Positions 21,723-29,150 of a stretch of 35,089 nucleotides of DNA are shown here, piece by piece. The notes below the pieces were generated by a model. It was not told where the DNA came from, searched no databases, and saw nothing but the letters and a program-made list of their open reading frames with translations. This DNA comes from JACKGS01 sp964448015 (GTDB lineage: Bacteria; Patescibacteriota; Saccharimonadia; Saccharimonadales; UBA7683), in the NCBI GenBank assembly GCA_964448015.1, contig CAYUUV010000007.1, forward strand, positions 1 through 35,089, written 5' to 3'. The stretch's first letter is position 1; the number at the start of each line of letters is the position of its first letter. Made by a program: the position numbers and the translations under genes.

Positions 21723-22196
21723 CTATGATTCAAGAAGACTAGTTAAGTTTACTAGTACATTCATACACGCAGTTTGGGCGACAATGTCATCCGGTACAGT
21801 ACCGTCAGCATTCTTAACAGAAAATCTGAAATCACCCGGTAACGCTTCCCCGTCATCACCCCATTGCGGACGCTCTCCAAATCCACGTATAGCTATCATC
21901 AATCCGTCTTTCGTTTTTGCAAAAACGTCAAAGCTACGATAACCACCAAATGATGGCCCAGACACTGGCTGCTCTATAATTACCCTTGTATTATCACCGA
22001 AGCTAACTTCTAAAGCCTTCATGCGACCGCTATTTGGTGCATCGTTCAGCTCCTTTTTAAACATGTCTTCAGCGGCCTTCATGTGACCGTTATTGTCTTT
22101 GTAGTAAACAACTACCGGCCTAGGAGTCGGTGGAATTACTTCAAAATCTGTTAATTTTATTTCACCGTCATCTGTACTTGGATATTTATCAATCAT
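21723..22196 (-). CDS. Hypothetical protein, 157 aa
   Basis: I do not recognise this protein. It is soluble, with an acidic start (MIDKYPSTDDGEIKLTDFEVIPP), a basic helical stretch (AAEDMFKKELNDAPNSGRMKA) and a long beta-rich middle (EVSFGDNTRVIIEQPVSG, FDVFAKTKDGLMIAIRGFGERP). One cysteine only. The promoter has a perfect TTGACA and a 17-nt spacer, and the -10 is just 6 nt before the ATG, so the mRNA should be leaderless. It is convergent with fmt. The promoter style resembles those of the two orphan genes at the left end of the window. Confidence 0.55.
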   Translation of the reverse strand: MIDKYPSTDDGEIKLTDFEVIPPTPRPVVVYYKDNNGHMKAAEDMFKKELNDAPNSGRMKALEVSFGDNTRVIIEQPVSGPSFGGYRSFDVFAKTKDGLMIAIRGFGERPQWGDDGEALPGDFRFSVKNADGTVPDDIVAQTACMNVLVNLTSLLES

Positions 22197-22202
22197 AGAG
22201 AG

Positions 22203-22231
22203 ATAATATCATTTTTTATAAAAAATGTCAA
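22203..22231 (-). promoter_or_regulatory. Promoter of the 157-aa orphan gene
   Basis: TTGACA (22226-22231), 17-nt spacer, TATTAT (22203-22208) with an extended -10 TG; 6 nt to the ATG. Confidence 0.7.
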
Positions 22232-22263
22232 TAATTTCAGCTCTCTGCCGTTTCAATAATTCC

Positions 22264-22842
22264 CTACGCGGCCATTGGTGGTTGCTGATTGTCGTCGTAT
22301 GGTGGCGGAGGAGTTTGCGTAGGCTGGGTAAACGCAGGTTGCGCTGGCGGCTGATAGGGAGCTTGTGGTTGAGGCTGAACCAGAGGTTGTGCCGCACCTT
22401 GGGTTGCTTCAATAATTTTTGCGGAATCCTGTTTGATCTCCCCTTTTAACTTCTCTAGTTCACTCGCAACAACCTGTTTATAGTCTGGGAAGTTGGTTTC
22501 GAGCCATGTGAGAGCACCAAATTGAGCCATAACAGCGGCCTCATTTACCTGGGTACCGGCACGCTGAGCACTTTCTTGAGCCAAGCGCACTTCTTTGGCA
22601 TATTGTTCACTTTGCTGCCAGCCCGGTTTCCCTGCATTCAGATAGTCCTGTACGTACGTCATGTCACCATCAATAAAGCGTTCAAATTCATCAAGCTGCT
22701 GGTCGCTCATGCGTTCAGCTAGGCGCATACCAACACGCATTTCAAGTGTCTCGTAAATTTGCTTCAGCAACTGTCGGCGCTCTTCTTCCGGCAGTGCCAT
22801 TAAGCCAATTTCTTCTAGCAAGCTATCGTCAATTCGTATCAT
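22264..22842 (-). CDS. DUF5663-type protein with Pro/Gln-rich tail
   Basis: A 192-residue protein. The N-terminal 60 residues (LEEIGLMALPEEERRQLLKQIYETLEMRVGMRLAERMSDQQLDEFE) match the DUF5663 domain, a short helical module I associate with Patescibacteria. A second helical region runs to about 145. The tail from about 150 is a low-complexity Pro/Gln/Ala stretch with PPPP. No membrane segment. ATG 22842 has AGGAA 8 nt upstream. Function unknown; the tail looks like a flexible interaction region. It stands alone, with its own promoter and a long repeat-filled spacer on the infB side. Confidence 0.75.
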   Translation of the reverse strand: MIRIDDSLLEEIGLMALPEEERRQLLKQIYETLEMRVGMRLAERMSDQQLDEFERFIDGDMTYVQDYLNAGKPGWQQSEQYAKEVRLAQESAQRAGTQVNEAAVMAQFGALTWLETNFPDYKQVVASELEKLKGEIKQDSAKIIEATQGAAQPLVQPQPQAPYQPPAQPAFTQPTQTPPPPYDDNQQPPMAA

Positions 22843-22853
22843 AATATTTCCTA

Positions 22854-22881
22854 TTTATAACCCTATTGTACATATGTTCAA
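22854..22881 (-). promoter_or_regulatory. Promoter of the DUF5663 gene
   Basis: TTGAAC (22876-22881), 16-nt spacer, TATAAA (22854-22859), minus strand, 11 nt before the start. Confidence 0.45.
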
Positions 22882-22940
22882 TAATACTCGCAACGCATAG
22901 AAATACTCGCTAACAGCGAGCCAATATCCACAACCATACA

Positions 22941-23137
22941 AAAAACCGAGGAAGCTAGCTGTTCAAATACCGAGTCAAGCCAGTTCCTTCATCTCAAATC
23001 CACAACTAAGAGAGTCATTTGAGATCGCTTGTCGTTGAACTGGCGCGGTATTTGAACAGGTGGGTTCTTTCGTGCTTTTTCGTTCTGGTTGGTGATTTTG
23101 TATTACTTTTGTCAGCAAAAGTGATGAAAAGAAGTTG
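22941..23137. repeat. Conserved-ends hairpin element, copy 2
   Basis: Same conserved blocks as 12526-12701: AAAAACCGAG (22941-22950), CGTGCTTTTT (23071-23080), TTTTGTATTACTTTT (23096-23110), CAAAAGTGATGA (23116-23127), AAGTTG. The interior is an unrelated three-step hairpin: 22960-22972 with 23046-23058 (13 bp), 22979-22986 with 23037-23044 (8 bp), 22991-22999 with 23017-23025 (9 bp). No gene lies in the 530-bp spacer between infB and the DUF5663 gene. Confidence 0.75.
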
Positions 23138-23219
23138 CCACACTTCCTCTTTCGCTATCTGTCTGCCGTAGCTTGAGCGATGGAGGAAGGCTTCGGCGGA
23201 AAAATCGCTTGAAGAAATA

Positions 23220-23247
23220 CTGGATCCCGTATCAAGTACGGGATGAC
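23220..23247. repeat. GGATCC/GGATGAC palindromic repeat, copy 8
   Basis: Arms ATCCCGTA (23224-23231) and TACGGGAT (23237-23244), loop TCAAG. Confidence 0.8.
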
Positions 23248-23272
23248 AGAACAGGAAGTTGATCTTATATCA

Positions 23273-23346
23273 CTGGATCCTGAATCAAGCATGCCACAAC
23301 GCTATGCAGCATTGCATAGTGGCGACATGCCGTGGTTCAGGATGAC
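23273..23346. repeat. GGATCC/GGATGAC palindromic repeat, copy 9, with 46-bp hairpin inserted
   Basis: Arms ATCCTGAA (23277-23284) and TTCAGGAT (23336-23343). Right after the usual loop TCAAG a 46-nt hairpin is inserted (23290-23335), with TATGCA/TGCATA and GCCAC/GTGGC stems. Confidence 0.75.
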
Positions 23347-23373
23347 AAACCAGTAAGAATCCTTTACGAATTA

Positions 23374-25167
23374 TCAGAGGGTGCGCTGGATTTCTTCACT
23401 CTTGTAGAACTCGAGCTTATCACCTTCTTCAATCACAAATTTCTTGGTAAGTTTAAGTGAAAGTCCACACATTTCACCTTCAAAAACTTCTTTGGCGTCT
23501 GCTTGTTGGCGCTGTACCTTCACCACCTCAACTTCTCCGAGTAGCTCTTTCTTAGAGCCTGAACCTGTTGCCGTCGTATCTCTAAAGACCCGGGCCTTGA
23601 TACCTGGCTCAACCTTGCCTTTTGTCACCTCACCACCACAAATTATTTCGTCTTTGGTAGTTCTGAAGACTCCACGGATGACTAATTTACCCAGCTCCAC
23701 TTCTCTAATTTCCGGACTGAGTAGTGCACTGAGTACAGATTTTGCGTCATCTAGTAATTCATAGATAATCTGGAATTCACGAATCGAAACCTTTTCCCGC
23801 TCAGCAAGTTTTTTAACCGTTGTCTGTGTTGGTACATTAAAGGCATAAATCAGCGCTTTGCTGGTTGCTGCCATTTGGACATCACTCTCACTAATACTGC
23901 CGACGCCCGAACCAATTACCTGCATTTTCAGTTCTTCATTTTCAAGCAAACGGAGGCTGTCGGTGATAGAAGTCAGTGAGCCCTGCACGTCAGCCTTGAT
24001 AATAACTGGCACCTCTTGTAGTTGCGCGTTTTTGTTAATCAGTCCGATGAGATCACTGCTCGTCATATTTAATTTGCCGGTAAGCTTGCGACTCTTAGCG
24101 TTCTCAGCCCGATCGCGCGCTTCTTTCTCGGTTGCCGTCACGCTAATGTAATCACCAAATTGTGGCAGCTCCTTGAAGCCCGTGAGGCGTACTGGCGTCG
24201 AAGGCCCAGCCTTGGCAATTGGATCACCGGCCCAGTTTTCTAAAGTCCTGATGCGCCCATACGTAGTTCCTGCAACAATGAAATCACTTTTTTTCAATTG
24301 GCCATGTTCGATTAATGCCGAAACGAGCGCGCCCTTCCCCTGTTCGAGATGCGCTTCAATAACAATCCCCTCGGCACTGCCTTCGCTGTCGCCTTTGAGT
24401 TCTTCAATATCAGCCATCAACAGCACCATATCAAGCAACTGATCGATGCCCTGCTTGGTTTTAGCTGATACCTCCACAACGGTTGTGTCGCCACCCCAGT
24501 CTTCAGGCATGAGGCCCGCTTCTGCCAGACTTTGTTTGGCACGATTAGCATCTGCTTCCGGTTTATCGATTTTATTGAGTGCTACCACAATTTTAGCTTG
24601 GGCATTTTGGGCAAACTTAATAGCCTCCACAGTTTGTGGCTTAACGCCGTCATCCGCAGCAACAACAATAATAACCACGTCGGTCAGCCGCGCTCCATGC
24701 TGGCGCAGCGCTGAAAAAGCTTCGTGACCCGGTGTATCAAGCAGTGTAATTTTTCTGTCGTTGCGGATTGTTTGATATGCAGAAATATGCTGCGTGATGC
24801 CGCCGGCCTCACCGCTGGCAACCTTCTGGTCTAAAATTGCATCAAGGAGGCTGGTTTTACCGTGGTCAACATGGCCCATAACCGCAACAACTGGTGGCCG
24901 AACATCAGCTGTTGTTGCTTCAGCTCGTTGTGATTTTGCATCATCAGCAACAATGACATCGTCTGCGGTCTCACGCTCAAGCACTACACCTAGCTTGAGT
25001 TCTTCAACAATAATTTGCGCCGTATCAAAGTCAATCAACTGGTTCACAGTAGTCATGATACCGTTCTTAAACAACTCTCCAATCAGAGTTGAAACAGGAA
25101 TATCTAACTTACCAGCCAGGTCACCGACGGTAATCATGTTTTCAATTGTTATCACTTTTTCTTCCAT
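23374..25167 (-). CDS. infB: Translation initiation factor IF-2
   Basis: A 597-residue GTPase that brings fMet-tRNA to the 30S subunit. The N-terminal IF2_N domain (about 1-60) includes TVGDLAGKLDIPVSTLIGELFKNG. G motifs: GHVDHGKT (98-105), DTPGH, NKID and SAK. Domain II and the C-terminal fMet-tRNA-binding domain follow, ending KSEEIQRTL. It lacks the long N-terminal extension of E. coli IF-2, as is usual for small genomes. ATG 25167 with AAAGGACGGGAG upstream. rpsA ends 43 nt upstream, so both are probably on one transcript. Confidence 0.97.
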   Translation of the reverse strand: MEEKVITIENMITVGDLAGKLDIPVSTLIGELFKNGIMTTVNQLIDFDTAQIIVEELKLGVVLERETADDVIVADDAKSQRAEATTADVRPPVVAVMGHVDHGKTSLLDAILDQKVASGEAGGITQHISAYQTIRNDRKITLLDTPGHEAFSALRQHGARLTDVVIIVVAADDGVKPQTVEAIKFAQNAQAKIVVALNKIDKPEADANRAKQSLAEAGLMPEDWGGDTTVVEVSAKTKQGIDQLLDMVLLMADIEELKGDSEGSAEGIVIEAHLEQGKGALVSALIEHGQLKKSDFIVAGTTYGRIRTLENWAGDPIAKAGPSTPVRLTGFKELPQFGDYISVTATEKEARDRAENAKSRKLTGKLNMTSSDLIGLINKNAQLQEVPVIIKADVQGSLTSITDSLRLLENEELKMQVIGSGVGSISESDVQMAATSKALIYAFNVPTQTTVKKLAEREKVSIREFQIIYELLDDAKSVLSALLSPEIREVELGKLVIRGVFRTTKDEIICGGEVTKGKVEPGIKARVFRDTTATGSGSKKELLGEVEVVKVQRQQADAKEVFEGEMCGLSLKLTKKFVIEEGDKLEFYKSEEIQRTL

Positions 25168-25210
25168 GACTCCCGTCCTTTCTTGGTGATTATGTACTAC
25201 ATCGGTTTAT

Positions 25211-26266
25211 TTATTGAAGACTGAGTGAAATCTTACGATTATCGCGGTCGATTTCAAGAACCGTAAAGCTCTTTTTCTCGTTCAGTTTAAAGAGTTTTTC
25301 TGGATCAGCAGTTTGACCTTCGCCAAGCTCTGAAATGTGCACCAATGCCTCAATTGATGGGCTCAACTGAATGAAGGCACCAAATGGCGTAATGCGTGTC
25401 ACAGTACCTTCAACGGAATCGCCTTTTTTGAAAGCCTCGGCTTCTTTTGCCCATGGATCTTCCTGGGTCTGCTTCATGCTCAGAGAAAGTCGATCTTTGT
25501 CGATAGCAATAATTTTTGCATCAACCACATCACCAACCTTGACATAATCCGCAGGGTTCTCAACCCGTTCCCAAGAGATTTCAGAAATATGAATCAAACC
25601 TTCGATACCATCAACATTTACAAATGCGCCGAAATCAACCACACCGGTAACCACGCCTTTTACGTCATCACCAACGGTTAATTTTTCAAATCGTGCCTGC
25701 ATGTCGTCACGGATTGCCTCTTTTTCACTGAAGATCAACTTATTGCTCTTTCGATCAGTGTCAAGAATGCGTACTCGTAGTGGCTTATTAATCAGACTGT
25801 TGAGACGCTGGAGAATCTCGTCTTTATCTGAGCTGCCAACGCGGGGGTAATGTTCGGCTGAAAGTTGAGAAACTGGTAGGAAACCACGGACACCTTCAAG
25901 TTCTACCAAAAGTCCGCCGCGATTTGCATCGTATGCTGTAACCTCAATAGTTTCGCCTTTTTCAAAGAGTGCTTTGACTTCGTCCCAACCGCGATCTTTT
26001 GCGGCCTTGCGTAGTGAAAGCAGTGCCTGACCATCTTCAATTTCAGGATCAACCACACTGGCTACAACCGGGTCGCCAACATTCAGCTGCTGGCCATAGC
26101 CGATCTCGCGTCGAGGAACCATACCGATTCCATTAATACCAAGATCGAGCCAAAGCTCGTGCTTCTTTACATTTAATACTGTTGCTTCAACAACCTCGCC
26201 AACGGCAAGTTGTTTGTGTTGAACGTCTCCTAAAAGATCGTCCATTGTTATCGTTTGTTTTGTCAT
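25211..26266 (-). CDS. rpsA: 30S ribosomal protein S1 (four S1 domains)
   Basis: A 351-residue RNA-binding protein with four S1 domains, starting near GEVVEATVLNVKKHELWLD, GETIEVTAYDANRGGLLVE, GDDVKGVVTGVVDFGAFVN and GDSVEGTVTRITPFGAFIQ. E. coli S1 has six; four is usual in Gram-positives and reduced genomes. The third and fourth have the canonical GAF and HISE motifs. I chose ATG 26266 (MTKQTITMDDLL); the in-frame start 42 nt upstream adds a non-conserved tail. AAGGAG lies about 12 nt upstream. infB follows. Confidence 0.92.
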   Translation of the reverse strand: MTKQTITMDDLLGDVQHKQLAVGEVVEATVLNVKKHELWLDLGINGIGMVPRREIGYGQQLNVGDPVVASVVDPEIEDGQALLSLRKAAKDRGWDEVKALFEKGETIEVTAYDANRGGLLVELEGVRGFLPVSQLSAEHYPRVGSSDKDEILQRLNSLINKPLRVRILDTDRKSNKLIFSEKEAIRDDMQARFEKLTVGDDVKGVVTGVVDFGAFVNVDGIEGLIHISEISWERVENPADYVKVGDVVDAKIIAIDKDRLSLSMKQTQEDPWAKEAEAFKKGDSVEGTVTRITPFGAFIQLSPSIEALVHISELGEGQTADPEKLFKLNEKKSFTVLEIDRDNRKISLSLQ

Positions 26267-26331
26267 TCTAACAAAACTCCTTCCAAAAAATATTTCTTGA
26301 GACGTCATAAAAACGCCATAAGATTACCTAC

Positions 26332-26361
26332 ATTGTAACCTATCTGTTAGCCAGATGTCAA
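26332..26361 (-). promoter_or_regulatory. rpsA-infB promoter
   Basis: TTGACA (26356-26361), 18-nt spacer, TACAAT (26332-26337), minus strand, leaving a leader of about 60 nt. Confidence 0.65.
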
Positions 26362-26366
26362 AGAAA

Positions 26367-26783
26367 CTAAACCAATTGCTTTAATTGTTTGTGCAAACTA
26401 TTGTTTTTAACCGTTAGATACATTGCAAAACTGGCAAAAATTGCTGTTAACATCACGTCTTCGCCCATACCCGCAGAAGGTACACTGGCCGTTGGAGTAG
26501 TGGCTTCACTCTCGGCGACACCACCTGGTACCTCAACAATACCTTGAGTCTCTTCGGTATTCTGCTTATTTTGTTCGTCTTCTTTTTTGGTTGCATCAGT
26601 TGACTGGTCTTCTTCGTCTTCATGGTTAACCGCGGTTTTAACTGCTTCTTCGGCCCGATTCTCGGCACGCCGATTGGCAGCCCATCTAAAAACAAAAAAT
26701 AGCAAAATGACAACCAGCACGATAAACGCGATGAGTCGAATAATGCCGCTGAAATGAGATATTGTTCCTCGCTTTTCTTCCAT
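26367..26783 (-). CDS. Small membrane protein with acidic linker
   Basis: A 138-residue protein with two hydrophobic segments: residues about 14-35 (RLIAFIVLVVILLFFVFRW) and about 115-130 near the C-terminus (VMLTAIFASFAMYLTV). The 75-residue loop between is Glu/Lys/Thr-rich (EDEEDQ, KKEDEQNKQN) and likely disordered. The ATG at 26783 has a near-perfect GAGGAGG Shine-Dalgarno; the frame extends further upstream but would overlap the divergent ROK gene and its promoter. The stop lies at the rpsA promoter, so the two are separate. I do not recognise a family. Confidence 0.7.
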   Translation of the reverse strand: MEEKRGTISHFSGIIRLIAFIVLVVILLFFVFRWAANRRAENRAEEAVKTAVNHEDEEDQSTDATKKEDEQNKQNTEETQGIVEVPGGVAESEATTPTASVPSAGMGEDVMLTAIFASFAMYLTVKNNSLHKQLKQLV

Positions 26784-26807
26784 AGTCTTCCTCCTCGATC
26801 TAGTTAT

Positions 26808-26836
26808 AGAATAGTGGTTTCTCAAATAAAGTGCAA
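26808..26836 (-). promoter_or_regulatory. Promoter of the small membrane protein gene
   Basis: TTGCAC (26831-26836), 17-nt spacer, TATTCT (26808-26813), minus strand. Confidence 0.5.
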
Positions 26837-26882
26837 AGATAAGCGTTTTCGTATTAATTATTACCACGCGCAAAACAAACGA

Positions 26883-26891
26883 TGCTACAAT
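26883..26891 (+). promoter_or_regulatory. Extended -10 (TGcTACAAT) of the ROK gene
   Basis: TACAAT at 26886-26891 preceded by TGc; 7 nt to the ATG at 26899. Confidence 0.5.
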
Positions 26892-26898
26892 ATAGAGT

Positions 26899-27714
26899 AT
26901 GATTATTGGACTTGATATCGGGGGTACAAAAACACTGCTCGCCATTTTTGCAGAAAATGACACAATGCTTGAAGAGGTTCGGATTGAAACGAATAAAGAT
27001 TACGACATTTTCATGAAAGATCTTACGGCACAGGCACGAAAATTAAACACTAGTAAAGCAAAAATTGCATGCGCTGCAGTTCCCGGACTATTAGATCGAA
27101 AACGAGGTGTTGTCGTCGCTCTTGGTAATCTTCCTTGGAAGAATAAACCGATTGCTCATGATCTTTCACAAGCACTGGGCGTGCAACACGTCTACATTGA
27201 AAACGACAGCAAGCTTGCTGGGCTCGCCGAAGCACTGCACATCGCCAATGAATACAAGCGCGTATTGTATCTTACGATCAGCACAGGCATAGGCGGTGCG
27301 TTAGTCGTCAATGGAAAACTAGTCAAAGAAGTAATCGATATGGAGATTGGTAAATCACCCTTGCTGCACGAAGGTAAAATGCAACCCTGGGAAGAATTTG
27401 CCTCTGGTAGAGCATTCTTTAATAAGTATGAGCAAAAAGCAGTAGATGTGAAAGATCCAAAAATATGGGCGGAATTTGCCGAATATATTAACGCAGGATT
27501 GGGTGTTGTTTGTGCGGCGTATCAACCCGAGGCCATCGTCTTTGGCGGCGGCCTTGGCCAGAGACTCAACCGATTTAAGGAGTATCTTGGTCCTTATCTA
27601 CAGGCCAACCTCCACCCGATTGTCCGCCAGCCAAAAGCCCTACTGGCAACTCACTTCCGAGGACAGTCAGTCATTTATGGATGCTACGCCTATGCCAAAG
27701 AAAAACTTGCCTAG
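26899..27714 (+). CDS. ROK family protein (sugar kinase-like)
   Basis: A 271-residue actin-fold protein of the ROK family. Phosphate 1 is GLDIGGTKT (4-12), the sugar-binding END sits in HVYIENDSKLAG, and phosphate 2 is TISTGIGGALV. The zinc-binding CxCGxxGC motif of typical ROK glucokinases is absent; the matching segment (EIGKSPLLHEGKMQPWEEFASGRA) has no cysteine. It may therefore be an unusual sugar kinase or a non-catalytic sensor; no DNA-binding domain is attached. Probably leaderless. The next gene starts inside its 3' end in another frame. Confidence 0.85.
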   Translation: MIIGLDIGGTKTLLAIFAENDTMLEEVRIETNKDYDIFMKDLTAQARKLNTSKAKIACAAVPGLLDRKRGVVVALGNLPWKNKPIAHDLSQALGVQHVYIENDSKLAGLAEALHIANEYKRVLYLTISTGIGGALVVNGKLVKEVIDMEIGKSPLLHEGKMQPWEEFASGRAFFNKYEQKAVDVKDPKIWAEFAEYINAGLGVVCAAYQPEAIVFGGGLGQRLNRFKEYLGPYLQANLHPIVRQPKALLATHFRGQSVIYGCYAYAKEKLA

Positions 27715-28174
27715 TATTACCGCCATCGCTCAAGCGTTTCCAGCAATTACCTTCGCGCCAAATGAAGAATTCTACTGGTCTTCACAACGACAAACTGTCT
27801 ATTACAATGAACAGGCAGTCCGTACACAAAGTGGTATATTCCGCTTATTCCACGAGATTGGCCATGCGCTTTGCCAACACAAGCGCTACACCAGTGGTAT
27901 ACAGCTCGTGAAGCTTGAAGCTGAAGCCTGGGAAAAAGCTCGTGAAATTGCAAAAACATACAATCTTATTGTTGAAGATGCATTAATTGAAGGGTGTCTT
28001 GATAGCTATCGAGACTGGCTACACCTCCGAAGCACCTGTCCTCGATGTCAAACCGTTGCAATTGAATCAAAGATGAATCAATATCGCTGCTTTAACTGTT
28101 TCACAAACTGGAAGGTCCCAAAAGATCAACGTTCCAGACAGTATCGGTTAAAGCTCGCCAACAACCAGATGTGA
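27692..28174 (+). CDS. HEIGH metallopeptidase with zinc ribbon (ImmA/IrrE-like)
   Basis: A 160-residue protein with an HExxH site (FRLFHEIGHAL: H54, E55, H58) and a nearby acidic helix LEAEAWEKA supplying a likely third ligand, as in ImmA/IrrE-type (M78) peptidases. The C-terminal zinc ribbon has C116, C119, C133 and C136 (CPRC...CFNC). I chose ATG 27692, which overlaps the ROK gene by 23 nt; ATG 27677 is also possible. The overlap implies co-translation with the ROK protein. ImmA-type proteases cleave repressors, but no target is evident. A hairpin follows the stop. Confidence 0.8.
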   Translation: MPKKNLPSITAIAQAFPAITFAPNEEFYWSSQRQTVYYNEQAVRTQSGIFRLFHEIGHALCQHKRYTSGIQLVKLEAEAWEKAREIAKTYNLIVEDALIEGCLDSYRDWLHLRSTCPRCQTVAIESKMNQYRCFNCFTNWKVPKDQRSRQYRLKLANNQM

Positions 28175-28200
28175 CAGATGATAGCGATAGTTTACAAATA

Positions 28201-28229
28201 AGAAAGATACCTCGCTGAGGTATCTTTCT
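28201..28229. terminator. Convergent hairpin between the metallopeptidase and KGG genes
   Basis: AGAAAGATACCT (28201-28212) pairs perfectly with 28218-28229, 5-nt loop. Tails are only weakly T-rich. It sits between two convergent genes, so it likely serves both. Confidence 0.6.
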
Positions 28230-28255
28230 ATAGTTCGTACTAGTGCTAATTAGTA

Positions 28256-28477
28256 CTAGGCAGTTTTTGTGCGTCGTGAAATACGACCGCCACGTGCACC
28301 AGCAAGACGAGCTCGCTCACGACCGGTTAGGCCATCAGCACCCTTCTTATCGCTGGCAAAACCACCAGTTTTACCTTTTTTACCACCTTTAGCACCAATT
28401 GATGCATAAAAGTCGCTTCCGTACTTTGATTTGTTCGTTAAGGCAGCTTTTGCACCACCTGCTTGTGTTCCAGCCAT
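28256..28477 (-). CDS. KGG-repeat stress-type small basic protein
   Basis: A 73-residue Gly/Lys/Ala-rich basic protein with KGG-type motifs (GAKGGKKGKTGGFAS, then GARGGRIS), the pattern of con-10/GsiB/YciG-like general stress proteins. Residues 1-25 also contain a Gly-rich motif (GTQAGGAKAA). It is likely disordered and abundant, possibly nucleic-acid binding; no enzymatic role is expected. ATG 28477 with GAAAGG about 8 nt upstream. The 5' leader can fold into a multi-stem structure, suggesting mRNA-level control. Confidence 0.8.
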   Translation of the reverse strand: MAGTQAGGAKAALTNKSKYGSDFYASIGAKGGKKGKTGGFASDKKGADGLTGRERARLAGARGGRISRRTKTA

Positions 28478-28494
28478 GCTAATGACCCTTTCAA

Positions 28495-28551
28495 TCCTCC
28501 GACCCGTCCCACGTAGCTTCTAGCGAAGTGGGAAGCCTTGGTCAAAGAGGA
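28495..28551 (-). promoter_or_regulatory. Structured leader of the KGG gene
   Basis: On the minus strand three nested stems: TCCTC (28547-28551) with GAGGA (28495-28499), GACC (28540-28543) with GGTC (28501-28504), and CCCAC (28528-28532) with GTGGG (28508-28512), plus an inner CTTC/GAAG hairpin. It ends 17 nt before the start codon. It is a candidate cis-acting RNA. The rest of the spacer to 28768 shows nothing I can support. Confidence 0.5.
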
Positions 28552-28768
28552 AATTATTAAATTTTATCCACCCCGCCCACATTTTTAGACTTCATCACAA
28601 TCTGATTACAGACTGTTTGAAATCTGAAATATTAGTCGGGTATACTCTCAAAGGTCAAAATATAAAAAGAGCTCGCGAATGGTGTTACGCGAACCCTCCT
28701 AATTTCACCTCTGAAATTATGCTTATGATATCACACAATACTGCTTGTGTCAATAGTTTTGCTTGTGA

Positions 28769-29146
28769 TTATCTATTTTGTATTTTTTGGGAGAATACTA
28801 GCTTGTAGCCGTCGGGGTCTTTAAGAATAAACTCACGGTTACCCCAGTCCCAGTCTTTAGGTTTTGTATAGGGTCTGAGGCCAAGCGCCACTTGTCTTTC
28901 ATACTCTGCATCAACGTCGTCAACCACAAGATACACATACATACCACGACCCTTATCACCTGCCATCGAATCATTAGTAAACGGGTCTTCGTCGCGCATA
29001 TTTACTAGTGTAATCTGTAGACCACCCTTCGCCACAATACTATGCGTATCATCTGACTTCATGACCTCGAAGCCCAGTTTTTTATAGAACTTCTCAGAAA
29101 GCTTGTTTTCCTGCACCCAAAATAATAAATTTGCAAAGTTCATCAT
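28769..29146 (-). CDS. VOC (glyoxalase/bleomycin-resistance) family protein
   Basis: A 125-residue VOC-fold protein. Two beta-alpha-beta modules are visible: FANLLFWVQENKLSEKFYKKLGFEV (4-28) and YVYLVVDDVDAEYERQVALG, ending with NREFILKDPDGYKLVFSQ, the signature of the superfamily. The metal-binding positions are not obvious, so it may be a binding protein rather than an enzyme. ATG 29146, just 4 nt after the DUF5680 stop, so the two are co-translated. Substrate unknown. Confidence 0.85.
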   Translation of the reverse strand: MMNFANLLFWVQENKLSEKFYKKLGFEVMKSDDTHSIVAKGGLQITLVNMRDEDPFTNDSMAGDKGRGMYVYLVVDDVDAEYERQVALGLRPYTKPKDWDWGNREFILKDPDGYKLVFSQKIQNR

Positions 29147-29150
29147 ACCA

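Noticed and set aside
26784..26963. Longer start for the small membrane protein
   Set aside because: It overlaps the divergent ROK gene and its promoter, while the internal ATG has a near-perfect Shine-Dalgarno.
28617..28808. Plus-strand frame with a TTGAAA-18-TATACT promoter-like sequence
   Set aside because: The frame starts with TTG before the supposed transcription start, overlaps the VOC gene end and has no recognisable protein features.
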